The position numbers and the translations under genes were made by a program. A stretch of 64,000 nucleotides of DNA from Photobacterium kagoshimensis. Its GTDB lineage: Bacteria > Pseudomonadota > Gammaproteobacteria > Enterobacterales > Vibrionaceae. Each line of letters begins with the position of its first letter. Positions within the stretch are counted from its first letter, which is position 1. Below, piece after piece: positions 36,512 through 45,295 of the stretch. Under the pieces are notes generated by a model. The model searched no databases. It was not told the origin of the DNA and was given only the letters and a program-made list of their open reading frames with translations. The stretch is taken from NCBI RefSeq assembly GCF_050337045.1, contig NZ_JAKJSO010000009.1:62001-126000 (forward strand), in the 5' to 3' direction.

Positions 36512-36559
36512 TTACTTTCTAGCGGGTGTTAATTTATTTGTTTATTGGAAGTTTTTCAG

Positions 36560-36577
36560 TTGGCGCGAATATTGCAT
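36560..36577 (+). promoter_or_regulatory. Sigma-54 promoter of flgKL
   Basis: TTGGCGCGAATATTGCAT: -24 GG (36562-36563), -12 GC (36574-36575), ten bases between. The flgK start is 48 bp downstream of the element. Confidence 0.9.
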
Positions 36578-36624
36578 TTAAGTCAGCATTAATCATATTT
36601 GCATGAACAATTACTGGAGGCGAG

Positions 36625-38508
36625 ATGGGGTTTGACCTACTCAATATGGGGTCGCAGGGCGTTTTAACCGCTCAGCGTCAACTCAACACCACTAGCCACA
36701 ATATTAATAACGTTAATACTGAAGGTTACAGCCGCCAGTCTGTTGTTCAAAGCACTAATGACCCAATTTGGTGGGGCGGCAATCAGTATGGCACTGGCGT
36801 GCATGCGGCAGAAGTTCGCCGTGGCTACGATCAATTTGCCACCAACGAATTGAACTTGACCACCACCAACTTGAATTATGCCAGCGAACGTGAAGGTCAG
36901 TTAGGGCGTTTGGATAATATGTTGGCGAACAGTGCCAAGAAAATTCCAGAAGACATGAACCAATGGTACGACGCGATTAAAGGCATGGCGGATAGCCCTA
37001 GCGATATTGGTAGCCGTAAAGTTGTACTAGAAAAAGCCAAGTTAGTCGCCGCGGGCTTGAACGACAACCATAAAGTGTTGGCGCAGCAGCAAACGGAAAG
37101 TAATGAGGTTTTAGCGCGTACGCTTGATCGTGTGAATGATATTGGTCGTGAGCTGGTGGATATTCATCAAGCGATCATCAAAACCCCGACTGCGGGCTCT
37201 GATAATGATTTACTCGATCGCCACCAAGCCTTGATTAACGAGCTGTCTCAGTACACCAAAGTGACGGTGACGCGCAAGAATGATGAAACCTTTAATATCA
37301 TGATTGGTAGCGGCCACACCTTGGTATCGGGAACAGAATCGAGCCAACTGAAAATGGTGGACGGTAATCCTGATCCGCGTCAAACACAGTTGGCGATGGT
37401 GGAAGGTAAGTCGCTCAAAGTCATTCGCAATGATGATATTGGCGGCAAGCTGGCTGCACTGTTTCAGTTTCGTGATGAAACTTTAGCGCAGGCCATGGAT
37501 GAAATGGGCCGTATCGCGGTCGGTTTTTCTGATTCAATGAACGAACTGCAATCGCAAGGTTTAGATTTAAAAGGCCGCGTTGGTGAGAATATTTTCCACG
37601 ATATCAACAGCCCAGAAACAGCAGCTGCCCGTGCATTGATCCCTAAAGGTTCAACGGCGGCTGTGAATGTTTATATTGATGACATTAAAGCGTTAAAGTC
37701 TGGCGAATATCAACTGAGCTTTGATGGCAGCCAACACCAATTAGTCTCACCAGATGGCCAACGCCAAACGGTGATGCCAAGTGGTACGCCCCCAAAATTT
37801 AGTATTGATGGTTTAGAAATTGAAATCGCTGCGCCTATCGGTATTGGTGAGCCAATTTTAATTCGTCCGACTCGGACCTCTGCTAGCGAAATTCGTGTCA
37901 CCATGGAAGACCCATCAAAATTGGCGGCGCAGAGCTACATGAGCTCTGCCACTAAAGCGCACGGTACGGCTGATTTGCAGGTATCGACGCCAGGTGCTTT
38001 ACGTGAATTCCAAGTGGCCATTTCACCTGATGCCAGCCAATTCGCAGTGCTTGATATGAAAGGACAAATTTTACAAGCGCCACAAGCGTATCCGCCAGCA
38101 GGGGATGTGACGGTAAATGGTACTAGCTTTAGTTTGAGTAACGGTGCATTGGGTAACGATGTCTTTGCGGTTAACCTTAATGCCGCTGTCGGTGATAACG
38201 GCAACTTGATCAAAATGCAAGACGTGCAAACCGCGAAACTGATGAATGATGGTCGCTCGACTGTACTCGATGTCTATGAAGGGTTGAATACCGACATGGG
38301 CGTGCAAAAAGCATCGGCAAGCCGTTTACGTGAAGTGGGCTTAGTGGAAAAAGAAGCAGCTGAAAGCCGAGTCGCTGAGATCTCAGGGGTGAACCTTGAT
38401 GAAGAAGCCGCCAACATGATGCGCTTCCAACAGTCTTATGCTGCGTCGTCTCGAATTATGACGGTAGCAAATGAAACGTTTGAAACCTTGCTGAATGCAT
38501 CTCGCTAG
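36625..38508 (+). CDS. flgK: Hook-filament junction protein 1, FlgK
   Basis: 627 residues. The N-terminal QRQLNTTSHNINNVNTEGYS and C-terminal VNLDEEAANMMRFQQSYAAS stretches are the conserved coiled-coil ends; the central part forms the outer domains. First filament-side junction protein, exported with FlgN. Own sigma-54 promoter; flgL follows after 13 bp. Confidence 0.97.
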   Translation: MGFDLLNMGSQGVLTAQRQLNTTSHNINNVNTEGYSRQSVVQSTNDPIWWGGNQYGTGVHAAEVRRGYDQFATNELNLTTTNLNYASEREGQLGRLDNMLANSAKKIPEDMNQWYDAIKGMADSPSDIGSRKVVLEKAKLVAAGLNDNHKVLAQQQTESNEVLARTLDRVNDIGRELVDIHQAIIKTPTAGSDNDLLDRHQALINELSQYTKVTVTRKNDETFNIMIGSGHTLVSGTESSQLKMVDGNPDPRQTQLAMVEGKSLKVIRNDDIGGKLAALFQFRDETLAQAMDEMGRIAVGFSDSMNELQSQGLDLKGRVGENIFHDINSPETAAARALIPKGSTAAVNVYIDDIKALKSGEYQLSFDGSQHQLVSPDGQRQTVMPSGTPPKFSIDGLEIEIAAPIGIGEPILIRPTRTSASEIRVTMEDPSKLAAQSYMSSATKAHGTADLQVSTPGALREFQVAISPDASQFAVLDMKGQILQAPQAYPPAGDVTVNGTSFSLSNGALGNDVFAVNLNAAVGDNGNLIKMQDVQTAKLMNDGRSTVLDVYEGLNTDMGVQKASASRLREVGLVEKEAAESRVAEISGVNLDEEAANMMRFQQSYAASSRIMTVANETFETLLNASR

Positions 38509-38521
38509 GGAGTAACTTGAT

Positions 38522-39712
38522 ATGATCACTCGTATGGCAACTTTCCATAACTATCAATCTGTTGCGAATGACATGAATCGTCAGCAAGTTAAAGTTGCCG
38601 AAAACCAGCAGCAGTTAGCAACGGGTAAACGATTATTAACGGCGGGTGATGACCCTGTTTCTTCGATCTATATTCAGAACTTCGATCAGCAAAATACTCA
38701 AATAGATCAATCGTTGAAAAGTATTACCATGGCACGAAACCGTCTTAACAATGAAGAGACGGCAGTGGCTGAAGTTGAAAACCTGCTGGATGAAGCAAAA
38801 CGAAAATCCATGCTGATGGTCAATGGTTCCCTATCCACCGATGACCGTATCGCGCATAAGCAGGATATGCAGGGTTTATACGATTCGTTTATGAACTTGG
38901 TCAATAGCCAAGATGAGTCGGGTAACTTTGTATTTGCGGGGACGCGCTATAACAAGCAGCCTTTCTTTAGAGATAACAACGGCGTTGTTGCATACGCAGG
39001 TGATAGCTACCAGCGAATGGCAAAAGTTTCCGCATCGGTTGATGTACCTGTGAATGATGCGGGTGACAAACTATTTTTAGAAGTCGCGAATCCGTATGGT
39101 GATTATCAGCCTGACTATGATTTAAAAAGCGGTTCTTTATTACTGTTATCCAATGCAGCAAATAGTAATAATGCTGATAAGGCGGCCTATGATATTACCT
39201 TTACCAATACAGCCGCTGGTACTAACTATGAGCTATTCCAAAACGGAGTATCGGTTCAGCAAGGTAAATATGAACCAGATACTGGTATTCAATGGGGGAC
39301 GCTACAAGTTGATCTAGAAGGCGAAATCAAAGACGGTGATAAAATTAGTTTAAATCGTCAGGAACACGTCAATGTGTTTGAAGCGTTTCGTCGTGGGATC
39401 GAATTGTCTGATAGCAGTGTGTCGGATGCGTCAGCCAGTGCCGAATTACATCAAGTTGCCGCGGAATTATCGGAAGGCTTTAAGCATATTAACCGAGTGC
39501 GTTCAGAGGTGGGTACTCGCCTGCAAACGTTGGATCGACAAGAAGATATGCATCAAGACTTTAAAATTGTGATGAGCCAAGCGCGAGGCACACTGCAAGA
39601 CTTAGATTATGCCAGTGCGGTAATAGAGCTCAACGAAAACATGATGTCGCTGCAAGCCTCGCAACAGGCGTTTGCTAAAACCAAAGATTTGAATTTGTTT
39701 AATTATATTTAA
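38522..39712 (+). CDS. flgL: Hook-filament junction protein 3, FlgL
   Basis: 396 residues, flagellin-like at both ends: NQQQLATGKRLLTAGDDPVS near the N-terminus and SAVIELNENMMSLQASQQAF near the C-terminus. Joins FlgK to the filament. Operon with flgK, ended by a strong terminator shared with the convergent glycosyltransferase-like gene. Confidence 0.96.
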   Translation: MITRMATFHNYQSVANDMNRQQVKVAENQQQLATGKRLLTAGDDPVSSIYIQNFDQQNTQIDQSLKSITMARNRLNNEETAVAEVENLLDEAKRKSMLMVNGSLSTDDRIAHKQDMQGLYDSFMNLVNSQDESGNFVFAGTRYNKQPFFRDNNGVVAYAGDSYQRMAKVSASVDVPVNDAGDKLFLEVANPYGDYQPDYDLKSGSLLLLSNAANSNNADKAAYDITFTNTAAGTNYELFQNGVSVQQGKYEPDTGIQWGTLQVDLEGEIKDGDKISLNRQEHVNVFEAFRRGIELSDSSVSDASASAELHQVAAELSEGFKHINRVRSEVGTRLQTLDRQEDMHQDFKIVMSQARGTLQDLDYASAVIELNENMMSLQASQQAFAKTKDLNLFNYI

Positions 39713-39762
39713 TGTTAACACTATTAATAATAAGTTCTTTTACGGGTAAAAGTTTTGGTATT

Positions 39763-39793
39763 AAAAAGCCTTTGCGAATAGCAAAGGCTTTTT
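39763..39793. terminator. Bidirectional terminator between flgL and the glycosyltransferase-like gene
   Basis: Perfect 13-bp stem (AAAAAGCCTTTGC / GCAAAGGCTTTTT) with loop GAATA. T-runs are present on both strands, so it serves both convergent genes. Confidence 0.92.
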
Positions 39794-39819
39794 TGATCCA
39801 CTGCGATGTGTAGGCTTGT

Positions 39820-41928
39820 TTAGTCGGTAAGATCTGTTTTGATCCGCTGACTAATCGCCTCAATCATCGGATATTTATTAGCCATCAGTGGTGGGAAGCG
39901 GAACAAAAATTCTTGTTTCTCATCCATATCACCAAAATACTCAGTGGGCTCCGCGAAGTTCGACTCATTCGAACCTGCACCATAAACATAACAAGGTGTT
40001 GTGGTTGTTACCGTTAACATGTGCACCGCGGTTGGGGCTGTGAAGACAACATCCAGTGAATCCATTACCGCAGCAGTTGCAAGGAAATCATCACGCAGAT
40101 CTAGCCCTTCAAGCTGAATCACTTTCACGCCGCTTAACTTCTCAATTTTCTTTAATTCTTTACTGCATTCACCGTACTGCAAGTTATAGAAAGTCGCATC
40201 AGGAAATTGCTTAATAAAGTGCGCCACTTCATGGGTTTTCAAGAAATTTATGTTACGTGATGCCGACCCTAAACCACTACGCCAGCTAATACCTATTTTG
40301 AGCCCAGAGCCTGAATGTTGGGCATCAACTTTGTCTTGCCAGTGCTGTTTGAGCTCGCTAGGGAATACCGCATAATGGGGAGAATCCCAGTGTTTACCTT
40401 CTTTTCGGTATATCTCGGCACCTATGCTCCCAACGGGTATCCAGCTGGTTATGTATTGTCCTATTTCAGCTGGGATGATTATTTCATGGTTATCCGATAT
40501 TCGTTGCTGTGGTATGTAGGTGATTGTTGGGAATGCTTGTTCTAGCAATGGCACTAATCGTGCGTCACACGCGACATACAGCTTATCGGTGTAACGAAGA
40601 AGAAATGAAAGGTTGTGATAGTTTCGAATTTCATCACCCACCCCTTGCTCTGGTAGTACAAGAAGGTGTTCATTCAACGGGTGTTCAATTGTCCAGCGCG
40701 GTAGCTTATCCGTGTTGGCTAAGCGTTTTCCGTTTGTTGTCCCGAGTTCATGCGTTGGATAATACTGTTCCCATTGATTACGGTGAAGGTGAATGTAATG
40801 GCTAAGCCATATAATTTCATCATCATCTGGGTTACTTGTAAGTACTTGCTTTATGAGTTGCTCAACTTTTGTGATTTCACCGAAATACCAAGTGACTTCG
40901 ATTTGATAACGACTGAGTTCGGTATAGCGTTTATCAGAAGCGCCGACTTTGGCTTTATCTATATACTCAAGCGTGTGTTGCATGGCTTCTATGGTGTAGT
41001 TATAGCGTGTACGAAGTAACTGAAAACAGCAAACGGCGTACATATAAATGATGTCATTATCATCAGGGAAGCGTTGGATTAGACTTTTACCTAACTGCTC
41101 GCCTTGTATCCAGTGCGAATCTTTTACGCACATGACGAACCATTGTTTTTCAATTTGAGGGTGTTCACCTGCATGGCGAATGAAATCTTGGCAGACTATT
41201 CGACCATTACGGTAATCTTTTAAGCGGGCGTAAGCCTTTGAAAGTAAAATCGCCGCCAAGTCATCAGTCGGATCAAGTTGTAGTAGGCGTTTTAATTGGT
41301 GGGCAGCTTCTACATTTTTATCTTGTACCATCAATAGCTGCACCCATTTTTGCAATGTGGCGATGTTGTTTTCATCCAAGGCGAGAACAGCAAGGATTAG
41401 TTGCTCTGCTTGTACGTTATGGTGTTGCGCCATAAGCGTATCTATAGCCTTAAGGGTTTCATCGATTTCTTTATCAAATTGCAGTTTTTTTTGCTGTTGA
41501 ATAACATCGAGTTGTTTTTTATCGCGTTGACTGGCACCCCGTTGCCCCATGAGTGCGGTAAGCTCTTGCCGCAGCTGTAATGCACTGACATTCGCTGGAT
41601 CGGCAGAAAGTAGATCTTCTAACACCAACAGCGCTTCTTTATTACGACCTTGTGCTTTAATCGCAATGGCTAAATCAAGTTGCAGAGATAAATCTTGAGG
41701 CGCTAGGCTTTGAGCATGGCGAAGTTTAGCTTCTGCCGCATTAAAAGCATGATCTTCCATATCGAGAACAGAGAGAACCTGTAAAACAGGCAAAGAGTCA
41801 GGAGCTGCGACAAGAACTTGTTCAAAAATATTTCTGGCCGTCTCTTTTTCACCTTGTTGGTAATGCTCCACCGCCAAATTAAACGCTTCTTCTAGCGTTA
41901 AAGACGTCTTATTTGTCTCACTCGTCAT
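39820..41928 (-). CDS. TPR protein with C-terminal glycosyltransferase-like domain, candidate flagellin-modifying enzyme
   Basis: 702 residues. The N-terminal two thirds are tetratricopeptide-like helices (EEAFNLAVEHYQQGEKETAR, LLVLEDLLSADPANVSALQL, HQLKRLLQLDPTDDLAAILL). The C-terminal part (about 420-700) resembles TPR-linked GT-B glycosyltransferases: PEQGVGDEIRNYHNLSFLLR near 424, KIGISWRSGLG near 546 and VVFTAPTAVHMLTVTTTT near 630, the last resembling a nucleotide-sugar-binding half. No signal peptide, so it is cytoplasmic. It is the only minus-strand gene inside the rightward flagellar cluster, lies directly before a flagellin gene, and has its own sigma-54 promoter. Flagellin O-glycosylation is therefore a reasonable inference, but enzyme activity and sugar are not shown by sequence. 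Confidence 0.72.
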   Translation of the reverse strand: MTSETNKTSLTLEEAFNLAVEHYQQGEKETARNIFEQVLVAAPDSLPVLQVLSVLDMEDHAFNAAEAKLRHAQSLAPQDLSLQLDLAIAIKAQGRNKEALLVLEDLLSADPANVSALQLRQELTALMGQRGASQRDKKQLDVIQQQKKLQFDKEIDETLKAIDTLMAQHHNVQAEQLILAVLALDENNIATLQKWVQLLMVQDKNVEAAHQLKRLLQLDPTDDLAAILLSKAYARLKDYRNGRIVCQDFIRHAGEHPQIEKQWFVMCVKDSHWIQGEQLGKSLIQRFPDDNDIIYMYAVCCFQLLRTRYNYTIEAMQHTLEYIDKAKVGASDKRYTELSRYQIEVTWYFGEITKVEQLIKQVLTSNPDDDEIIWLSHYIHLHRNQWEQYYPTHELGTTNGKRLANTDKLPRWTIEHPLNEHLLVLPEQGVGDEIRNYHNLSFLLRYTDKLYVACDARLVPLLEQAFPTITYIPQQRISDNHEIIIPAEIGQYITSWIPVGSIGAEIYRKEGKHWDSPHYAVFPSELKQHWQDKVDAQHSGSGLKIGISWRSGLGSASRNINFLKTHEVAHFIKQFPDATFYNLQYGECSKELKKIEKLSGVKVIQLEGLDLRDDFLATAAVMDSLDVVFTAPTAVHMLTVTTTTPCYVYGAGSNESNFAEPTEYFGDMDEKQEFLFRFPPLMANKYPMIEAISQRIKTDLTD

Positions 41929-41967
41929 TATTTGCTCTCAGCCACATCTACAGTTATAGCTGATTAT

Positions 41968-41985
41968 ATGCAAGAATTGTACCTA
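41968..41985 (-). promoter_or_regulatory. Sigma-54 promoter of the glycosyltransferase-like gene
   Basis: Minus strand reads TTAGGTACAATTCTTGCA: -24 GG (41983-41982), -12 GC (41971-41970), ten bases between; -12 TTGCA is perfect and -24 is GGTAC for GGCAC. Transcription would begin near 41958, about 30 nt before the ATG, which has a GAGAG ribosome site. Confidence 0.72.
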
Positions 41986-42085
41986 AGGTGAGTTTCCCCC
42001 ACTTGAATAGGCATCACCTTGCCACCTTGCCGCATCACCATCTGATGGTTTGTGTTAAGTGGTTGAAAATTAATGGCTAGTTTTG

Positions 42086-42104
42086 TTGGCATGCTTATTG
42101 CTAA
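42086..42104 (+). promoter_or_regulatory. Sigma-54 promoter of the first flagellin gene
   Basis: GTTGGCATGCTTATTGCTA: -24 GG (42088-42089), -12 GC (42100-42101), ten bases between. About 130 nt of leader follow before the ATG. Sigma-54 control is the hallmark of the essential flaA flagellin of V. cholerae. Confidence 0.9.
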
Positions 42105-42236
42105 ATGCTCAGTGGTCAACAAGTGTTGCCAATAATTTAATGATATTAGATAGCTAGTCCCGCTTCATTGTCTTTTGGATTGACTGTTGCGGGTAGGCTG
42201 TTTCGCTGAAGACAGCGAAAGTCAAAGGAGAGCAAA

Positions 42237-43388
42237 ATGGGTGTAACAGTAAACACCAACGTGTCTGCCATGACTGCGCAGCGTTACCTGAACAAGGCAT
42301 CAGAAGATCTTGGTCGTTCAATGGAACGCTTATCGACAGGTGAGAAGATCAATAGTGCAAAAGATGATGCTGCTGGTTTACAGATTTCTAACCGTCTAGT
42401 GGCGCAAACTCGCGGCTTAAATGTTGCTATGCGTAATGCCAATGATGGTATTTCGATTGCACAAACCGCAGAAGGTGCGATGCAAGAATCGACCAGCATC
42501 TTGCAACGTATGCGTGATTTGTCACTACAGTCTGCTAACGGTGCAAACTCCGATGATGATCGTGTGGCAATGCAAGAAGAAGTGTCGGCACTGCAAGACG
42601 AACTTAACCGTATTGCTGAAACCACAGCTTTTGGTGGTCGTAAGCTACTGAACGGTACATTTGGTGAAGCGGCATTCCAAATTGGTTCAGATTCTGGTGA
42701 AGCGATCATTATGGGTATTACCAGTGTGCGTGCTGACCATACTGATATGGGCGGCCAAAAAGTGATGGCGCAAGGTAAAGCGGGTCCGAATTGGACAGCA
42801 GGTTCAAATAACGTGCTTAAACTGGATATCGCCGGCAAAACGTCAGCGGTTTCTGTTAAATTGATTGAAGGCGATGACATTGAGGAAGTGGCAACCCGCA
42901 TCAATGGTCAATCTAACGGTAAAGTGAATGCGTCTGTTACTGAAGATGGCAAGCTGCAGCTATTCTCTGATGAAGGTAAGGTTGTTGTAGGACAAAGCAC
43001 TAAGCTTGCGCTGGGTGTGAACGATGCTGGTACTAGCACGACAATATTTGCTACCCAAGCCTCTAGTTCATTAACAACAGTTCAAGAAATTGATGTTCAA
43101 TCTGTGGGTGGCGCGCAATCCGCTGTGAGTGTGATCGATGCAGCCCTTAAGTACATTGATAGCCAACGAGCTGATTTAGGTGCGAAACAGAACCGCCTAG
43201 GCCACACCATAAATAACTTGGCTAATGTATCTGAAAATGTATCGCAATCTAACAGCCGAATTCGTGATACTGATTTTGCAAAAGAAACCACAGAAATGAC
43301 CAAGAGCCAAATCTTGCAACAAGCAAGTACCTCTATCCTTGCGCAAGCAAAACAAGTGCCTCAAGCGGCAATGACGTTACTTCAATAA
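42237..43388 (+). CDS. flaA: Polar flagellin, FlaA-type (sigma-54 dependent)
   Basis: Filament subunit of 383 residues. The conserved ends are typical: VNTNVSAMTAQRYLNKASED, RLSTGEKINSAKDDAAGLQI and, at the C-terminus, TTEMTKSQILQQASTSILAQ. The middle (about 180-285) is variable and Ser/Thr-rich, for example TSTTIFATQASSSLTT, and is the surface-exposed part. It carries the sigma-54 promoter, which in V. cholerae marks the core flagellin FlaA; the symbol is assigned on that basis. A terminator follows. Confidence 0.93.
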   Translation: MGVTVNTNVSAMTAQRYLNKASEDLGRSMERLSTGEKINSAKDDAAGLQISNRLVAQTRGLNVAMRNANDGISIAQTAEGAMQESTSILQRMRDLSLQSANGANSDDDRVAMQEEVSALQDELNRIAETTAFGGRKLLNGTFGEAAFQIGSDSGEAIIMGITSVRADHTDMGGQKVMAQGKAGPNWTAGSNNVLKLDIAGKTSAVSVKLIEGDDIEEVATRINGQSNGKVNASVTEDGKLQLFSDEGKVVVGQSTKLALGVNDAGTSTTIFATQASSSLTTVQEIDVQSVGGAQSAVSVIDAALKYIDSQRADLGAKQNRLGHTINNLANVSENVSQSNSRIRDTDFAKETTEMTKSQILQQASTSILAQAKQVPQAAMTLLQ

Positions 43389-43407
43389 ATCAAATCACAT
43401 TTGACTA

Positions 43408-43434
43408 AACGGCAAGAGGTTTCCTCTTGCCGTT
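43408..43434 (+). terminator. Terminator after the first flagellin
   Basis: Perfect 12-bp stem (AACGGCAAGAGG / CCTCTTGCCGTT) with a 3-base loop and T-rich tail, 20 bp after the stop codon. Confidence 0.93.
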
Positions 43435-43533
43435 TCTTTTGCCTGTTTGATAGTACTGTCATTGATATCTCTATCAATACCATGAGTGGTATTTAGTGAA
43501 TTTATCTTTTTTGGCTTTTTTTAAAAAAAGTCT

Positions 43534-43560
43534 TAAAGGTTTTCGAAACCATGCCGTTAC
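43534..43560 (+). promoter_or_regulatory. Sigma-28 (FliA) promoter of the second flagellin
   Basis: TAAA (43534-43537), 15-nt spacer, GCCGTTAC (43553-43560); two mismatches to GCCGATAA. The element ends 77 bp before the ATG. Confidence 0.83.
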
Positions 43561-43637
43561 AACTCTTGAATAAAGAATTAGAAAGGTTTTACCGGCTGGG
43601 CTGGTCAAGCCATTATGAATAGGTAAGGAGATACATT

Positions 43638-44771
43638 ATGGCAGTTACAGTAAATACTAACGTTTCTGCAATGACCGCTCAGCGTTACTTAAACCAAGCG
43701 TCTGAAGCGACTGGTAAATCAATGGAGCGTCTTGCTACTGGTAGTAAGATCAACAGTGCAAAAGATGATGCTGCTGGTCTTCAAATCTCCAACCGTTTGA
43801 TGACTCAAAGTCGTGGCCTTGATGTTGCTGTTCGAAATGCTAACGACGGTATTTCAATGGCGCAAACTGCTGAAGGTTCAATGCAAGAAACAACCAGCAT
43901 CTTGCAACGTATGCGTGACCTATCGCTACAATCAGCTAACGGCTCGAACTCTGCAGAAGACCGTACGTCGATGCAAGAAGAAGTAACAGCACTTCAAGAC
44001 GAACTTAACCGTATCGCAGAAACAACCTCTTTCGGTGGTACTAAACTGCTTAACGGCACATTCAACACGCGTTCTTTCCAAGTCGGTTCGGATTCAGGTG
44101 AAGCCGTTCAAATGGAAATTAAAAACGTACGTGCTGATGAAGCGAAAATGGGTGGTCAAGTTCATACAGCTAAAAATGGAAAAGATGCTAGCTGGACGGT
44201 TGGTACAGCAGATACGCTGAAGATTTCGACAACGGGTAAAACTTCAGCAGGTGTTGATATCAATGTTAAAGCGGGTGATGACATCGAAGAGCTTGCAACT
44301 AAAATCAATGGCGCAATGCCTGATGTGAATGCTTCTGTTTCAGAGAAAGGTGAACTACAGATTGTTAGCGCATCGGGTCAGAGCCTAGTATTCAGCGGTA
44401 CTCTGGCATCAACGGCGACTACTGGTCTAGGTCTCACGAAAGGTAACGGTACTGCGACATCAATCCAAGATGTAGATATCCAGACAGTGGGTGGTGCACA
44501 AAAAGCGGTCGCACTTATCGATAACGCACTTAAGTACGTAGATTCAAACCGTGCTGAGCTTGGTGCTTCGCAAAACCGTTTGAACCACACCATTAACAAC
44601 TTGAACAACGTTAATGAAAACGTATCGGCATCTAACAGCCGTATCCGTGATACAGACTTTGCGAAAGAAACCACACAAATGACGAAGAGCCAAATTCTGT
44701 CTCAAGCATCTACGTCTATCTTGGCGCAAGCAAAACAAACGCCACAAGCGGCACTTAGCCTACTAGGTTAA
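43638..44771 (+). CDS. flaC: Polar flagellin, secondary (sigma-28 dependent)
   Basis: Filament subunit of 377 residues, closely related to the preceding flagellin over both conserved ends (VNTNVSAMTAQRYLNQASEA; TTQMTKSQILSQASTSILAQ) but different in the central domain, including a spacer rich in Asp/Lys/Thr around 175-260. Its sigma-28 promoter places it in the last class of flagellar genes. The symbol follows the Vibrio naming by position and promoter class and is tentative. Confidence 0.9.
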   Translation: MAVTVNTNVSAMTAQRYLNQASEATGKSMERLATGSKINSAKDDAAGLQISNRLMTQSRGLDVAVRNANDGISMAQTAEGSMQETTSILQRMRDLSLQSANGSNSAEDRTSMQEEVTALQDELNRIAETTSFGGTKLLNGTFNTRSFQVGSDSGEAVQMEIKNVRADEAKMGGQVHTAKNGKDASWTVGTADTLKISTTGKTSAGVDINVKAGDDIEELATKINGAMPDVNASVSEKGELQIVSASGQSLVFSGTLASTATTGLGLTKGNGTATSIQDVDIQTVGGAQKAVALIDNALKYVDSNRAELGASQNRLNHTINNLNNVNENVSASNSRIRDTDFAKETTQMTKSQILSQASTSILAQAKQTPQAALSLLG

Positions 44772-44782
44772 TCGCTGATAAG

Positions 44783-44806
44783 ACGGCAAGGTGAGAACCT
44801 TGCCGT
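44783..44806 (+). terminator. Terminator after the second flagellin
   Basis: Perfect 10-bp stem (ACGGCAAGGT / ACCTTGCCGT) with loop GAGA and a T-run, 11 bp after the stop. It lies only 28 bp before flaG, so some read-through into flaG is likely. Confidence 0.9.
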
Positions 44807-44834
44807 TTTTCTGTTTACAGGAAGGTAATAGATA

Positions 44835-45272
44835 ATGGAAATAAAACCCGTTGCTATGTCTCCGCTGCCTTCATCCTCTTCTGCGCAAACCCCCTCATCT
44901 GGCACGAATGTTGCAGATAAATCTGGCAGCACAACATCACTTTCTCAAACTATACACCAAGAGCAAGCTGTAAAAAGTAGTGATCAAGGCAAAACCGATG
45001 TTCGTCGTGTAGAGCGAACGGCTTCGCTTGAAGAAAAACAACAAATTCAGCAGCAAGAATTGGAAAAAATGGTTGAGAGTATCGAAGAGTTTGTAGGTAC
45101 TTTGAATAAAGGGCTAGCATTTCGCTTAGATGAAGATTCTGGTCGGCAAATTATTACCGTTTACGATAAAAAAAGCGGTGAGATCGTGCGACAGATCCCT
45201 GATGAAGATTTATTGTCATTGTCTCGTCAGTTAGCAACGCACTCTGGGGGGTTATTTACCACCCAAGTTTAA
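44835..45272 (+). CDS. flaG: Flagellar protein FlaG
   Basis: 145 residues. The N-terminal half is Ser/Thr/Gln-rich and probably disordered. The C-terminal half (LNKGLAFRLDEDSGRQIITV, YDKKSGEIVRQIPDEDLLSL) is the FlaG family domain, known to influence filament length in polar flagella. Located directly before fliD, as in Vibrio. Confidence 0.93.
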   Translation: MEIKPVAMSPLPSSSSAQTPSSGTNVADKSGSTTSLSQTIHQEQAVKSSDQGKTDVRRVERTASLEEKQQIQQQELEKMVESIEEFVGTLNKGLAFRLDEDSGRQIITVYDKKSGEIVRQIPDEDLLSLSRQLATHSGGLFTTQV

Positions 45273-45295
45273 TTTTGATACGTTCGAGGATGTAA

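Larger units (their letters stand above)
41929..42236. other. 308-bp divergent regulatory region between the glycosyltransferase-like gene and the first flagellin
   Basis: Contains two opposed sigma-54 elements about 100 bp apart: one on the minus strand (41968-41985) and one on the plus strand (42086-42104). The remaining sequence probably holds enhancer sites for FlrC or FlrA. No ORF. Confidence 0.6.

Noticed and set aside
42284..42904. 206-codon ORF antisense to the first flagellin
   Set aside because: A shadow frame created by the codon use of flaA; the Ser/Arg-rich composition is typical of antisense flagellin frames.
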